Assembly (NCBI GenBank): GCA_964356355.1
Contig: CAYHGX010000012.1
Span: 1-48,737 of the forward strand
Length of the DNA: 48,737 bases
Reading direction: 5' to 3'
From: CAYHGX01 sp964356355
GTDB taxonomy: Bacteria; Patescibacteriota; Gracilibacteria; UBA1369; LOWO2-01-FULL-3
Part shown: piece by piece, positions 46,869-48,737 of the stretch
How positions within the stretch are numbered: the first letter of the stretch is position 1
Layout: every line of letters begins with the position of its first letter
Position numbers and translations under genes: made by a program
Notes under the pieces: model-generated
Seen by the model: only the letters and a program-made list of their open reading frames with translations
Databases searched by the model: none
What the model was told of the DNA's origin: nothing

Positions 46869-47138
46869 ATGGTCAAATTTATTTTCCACAAGCCGGCCAA
46901 AAAGTTTTTTGAAAAGCTACCTTTTTCGGATCAGCAAAGAATAAGAGACAAATTAGTCTCTCTCAAAAATCATGAAAATATCTTTACCGTATTAGTTAAG
47001 CTCAGCAGTTTGCCGCCAGCTACTCATCGCCTTCGAATCGGGAATTTTAGGTGTCTCCTTACTTTGAAAGCACAAACCAAAGATTTAATAGAATTTTTGA
47101 TTCTCGATATTGGACACCGCAGAGAAATATACCGATAA
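46869..47138 (+). CDS. RelE/ParE-type toxin
   Basis: 89 residues. KFIFHKPAKKFFEKLP, then HRLRIGNFRCLLTLKA and ILDIGHRREIYR match the RelE/ParE fold: two helices then a beta-sheet with basic residues and a final conserved HR..IYR. RelE cuts ribosome-bound mRNA, ParE inhibits gyrase; the RIGNFR..L.....D...L.I.HR pattern favours RelE. Neutralised by the antitoxin gene just upstream. Confidence 0.85.
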   Translation: MVKFIFHKPAKKFFEKLPFSDQQRIRDKLVSLKNHENIFTVLVKLSSLPPATHRLRIGNFRCLLTLKAQTKDLIEFLILDIGHRREIYR

Positions 47139-47233
47139 GCCTTTAATGAAACTTCTTCCACTTCGACTAGGAGCCGCTTAAGCGTTTGCTTAGCTAGCTC
47201 CCTGGCCATTTCAGGCCTCCTTTCTGAAGATTT

Positions 47234-47602
47234 TTATATCTCGTGTGGCTCTCTTGCAGCTTGAGCCGCTGCCTTAGCAGAGGTTGCAATATATTCCCTA
47301 TTTGCAGCTAGAGTATTAGCAACTTCACTGTTTCTAACCGCTTCATGTTTGTCATGCAGAGCAAGTAAAAATGCCAACCTGTCTTCAGCATCTTTTTGAG
47401 CTATTTGGGAGTTCCATTGTGCCATCCGCGGGTCACTCTTAGCGAGATAACTATTGTAGGCCTCATTTGCTGCAAGTGCAGAACGTGTTTCCATTGCTTC
47501 CTGGTGACCAAGTCTGCCTGTTGGGTCGGTAGGGACACTAAAGTGACCAGTATCACCTATTCTAGCCGATGACAGTGCTGAAGCCTCCCTTCTGATTTCC
47601 AT
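47234..47602 (-). CDS. hypothetical protein
   Basis: 122 residues from the ATG at 47602 (MEIRREASALSSARIG). The longer in-frame start at 47719 adds a composition unlike the rest and lies in AT-rich intergenic DNA. Helical, Ala/Glu-rich with a possible coiled coil across residues 35-115 (AALAANEAYNSYLAKSD, EVANTLAANREYIATSA). No membrane helix. Unrecognised. Confidence 0.6.
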   Translation of the reverse strand: MEIRREASALSSARIGDTGHFSVPTDPTGRLGHQEAMETRSALAANEAYNSYLAKSDPRMAQWNSQIAQKDAEDRLAFLLALHDKHEAVRNSEVANTLAANREYIATSAKAAAQAAREPHEI

Positions 47603-47737
47603 ATTTTTCAGGTTAATCAAGTAATATATATAAAATAGCCCGCCGGGTGTGGCTGGCTGCTCTAAAGGACAACCACTATTCCACACTTTTGAAAGAAAAT
47701 CAATCCTGAAAATATTCACCTACACCACTGTTTATCA

Positions 47738-47746
47738 TGTTATAAT
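47738..47746 (+). promoter_or_regulatory. extended -10 promoter, probably leaderless
   Basis: TGT plus TATAAT at 47741-47746, only 6 nt before the ATG at 47753; the expected transcription start coincides with the start codon. Confidence 0.6.
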
Positions 47747-47752
47747 ACTAAT

Positions 47753-48157
47753 ATGTCCTCTTTCCCCGTAGAGCTAAGTCCTCCCCTTCTCGAAAAAGCC
47801 GAAAAGCTCGGTATTTCCGCCGGCCAAATCCAGGAATCCTTTGTAAGAGGCTCCGGGGCCGGCGGCCAAAAGATCAACAAAACCTCCAGCTGCGTGCTCC
47901 TCCGCCACCTCCCCACCGGCACCGAAGTCCGTTGCCAAAAACACCGTGAACAAAGCAAAAACCGTCTTTCAGCCTACAAGCTCCTTATCCTCAAAATCGA
48001 ATCCCAAATCCTTGGCCGCAAATCAGCCCTGGCCCAAAGAATCCACAAGTTAAAGAAACAAAAACAGCGCCGCTCCAAAAAGGCCAAAGAAAAAATCCTC
48101 GCTGCAAAGCACCAACGCTCGGACATAAAAGAGTCCCGCAAAGACATTAAGGCTTAG
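47753..48157 (+). CDS. release factor-like GGQ protein (ArfB/C12orf65 type)
   Basis: 134 residues. ESFVRGSGAGGQKINKTSSC has the GGQ motif that hydrolyses peptidyl-tRNA. There is no stop-codon recognition domain. The C-terminal 60 residues are very basic (KKQKQRRSKKAKEKIL), like the ArfB/ICT1 and mtRF-R tails that enter an empty ribosomal mRNA channel. It would rescue stalled ribosomes. Assignment between ArfB and other GGQ-only proteins is open. Confidence 0.82.
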   Translation: MSSFPVELSPPLLEKAEKLGISAGQIQESFVRGSGAGGQKINKTSSCVLLRHLPTGTEVRCQKHREQSKNRLSAYKLLILKIESQILGRKSALAQRIHKLKKQKQRRSKKAKEKILAAKHQRSDIKESRKDIKA

Positions 48158-48161
48158 CCGG

Positions 48162-48701
48162 TCATCTGGAGTATTTTGTTTGCACAAAGCCAAACGGAAA
48201 TGACTTTGTAGATTCGTGCTTCAGCCAAGTATCCGCTTCTGTTGGCCCGAATAATGGTATTCCCTCTCCCAAAATTACAGGGATGGTGGTTATCGTTAGT
48301 TCATCAATCAGCCCCTCTCGTAGAAACTCTCGAATTGTTATACCTCCATCAACATAAACACTTCTTACACCTTCATTTTCCAGTCTTTGGAGTAATTCGC
48401 GCGGCTTTTCGTTGGCCAATTCAACTCGCCCCTCCATAGTAGACGGCAGAGCTTTCATGGTGCTAGAAAGGACAATTACTCTCTTCTCCCCATGTGGCCA
48501 CTCATTAAAACTCAGCACCTTCTCAAATGTATTTCGGCCCATGACAAGCACGTCCACACTATCAATAAATGGCTGATATCCACAGTCTTCTCCTGCCGGC
48601 ACTTCTGTATTTGCCTTGTCCAGCCAGTCAAGGTTTCCATCCTTCCTTGCAATAAATCCATCCAGGCTGGTAGCGATAAACACTGATACTTTAGGTTTCA
48701 T
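48162..48701 (-). CDS. dihydrofolate reductase family (RibD C-terminal-like) protein
   Basis: 179 residues from the ATG at 48701 (MKPKVSVFIATSLDGFIARK); a longer start at the window edge (48737) adds 12 residues with little support. SLDGFIARKDGNLDWL, VLVMGRNTFEKVL, and SVYVDGGITIREFLREGLIDELTITTIPVILGEG are the signatures of the DHFR-like RibD-C family (YyaP/YwjB type). These bind NADPH; the reaction is unknown. Convergent with the GGQ protein, 4 bp between stops. Confidence 0.88.
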   Translation of the reverse strand: MKPKVSVFIATSLDGFIARKDGNLDWLDKANTEVPAGEDCGYQPFIDSVDVLVMGRNTFEKVLSFNEWPHGEKRVIVLSSTMKALPSTMEGRVELANEKPRELLQRLENEGVRSVYVDGGITIREFLREGLIDELTITTIPVILGEGIPLFGPTEADTWLKHESTKSFPFGFVQTKYSR

Positions 48702-48737
48702 ATGTAGAAAAATACCTTCCTTAAGCCAAGAAATCAA

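Noticed and set aside
1..48737. UGA read as glycine (Gracilibacteria-type code)
   Set aside because: Several genes end in TGA at the expected family length and RF2 is present.

Overview
The window looks like a bacterial chromosome segment from a small-genome lineage, most plausibly a Patescibacteria/CPR-type organism. Peregrinibacteria-like is my guess, held with low confidence because there is no rRNA and I could run no search. Supporting signs are orphan core genes scattered among many unrecognised proteins (ftsA-ftsZ, rpsP-khpA without rimM/trmD, murD, RNase J, def, prfB, clpB, purU), a TrbC/VirB2-like pilin, and a stand-alone 5'-3' exonuclease. UGA is an ordinary stop and an RF2 with its SPF tripeptide is present, so the UGA=Gly code of Gracilibacteria/Absconditabacteria does not apply. 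Two runs of exactly 100 N (21472-21571 and 23551-23650) are scaffold gaps.

Layout. 1-2603: partial tRNA-Asp, a NadM-like nucleotidyltransferase, a glycosyltransferase and a DciA-like protein. 2761-7526: a small unknown protein, a broken PIN gene, a YiiX-like papain-fold hydrolase and two tandem paralogs of unknown function. 7598-8962: S16, KhpA, a repeat cluster and a pilin-like membrane protein. 8994-16629 is the accessory heart: two paralogous proteins built from 5 and 4 modules of about 80 residues, an unknown 290-residue protein, an orphan GlgA-like C-terminal domain, the exonuclease and an HExxH protein, with three copies of a structured intergenic repeat. 16638-21470: FkbM methyltransferase operon and ftsA-ftsZ. 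21572-25215: a Phd/VapC pair, a repeat-riddled FemAB gene and an AbrB/VapC pair. 25313-34801: a very long repeat protein, def, an AbrB orphan, prfB, a flippase, an SLH protein and a protein with a HicA-like C-terminus. 34808-38546: murD and RNase J. 38649-43837: a metal-site protein with an unknown partner, a CarS-like membrane protein, purU, and a second copy of the long protein's N-terminal domain. 43863-48701: clpB under a perfect CIRCE/HrcA operator, a Phd/RelE pair, an RF-like GGQ protein and a DHFR-family protein.

The most striking signal is in the repeats. At least three families of short palindromic elements are dispersed through the window, and several copies lie in frame inside conserved genes: three in femAB, one in a clpB AAA+ loop and one in a glycosyltransferase. 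This resembles the palindromic elements known inside Rickettsia genes. One family shows compensatory stem variation (14 palindromes with different stems). Another is a roughly 110-150 bp multi-hairpin element. Separately, a box of the form CTGGGGCCTTTTTAGT sits exactly 9 nt before the -35 of five promoters, which suggests a small regulon. Many promoters are extended -10 (TGnTATAAT), and several lie 5-9 nt from the start codon, implying leaderless transcripts.
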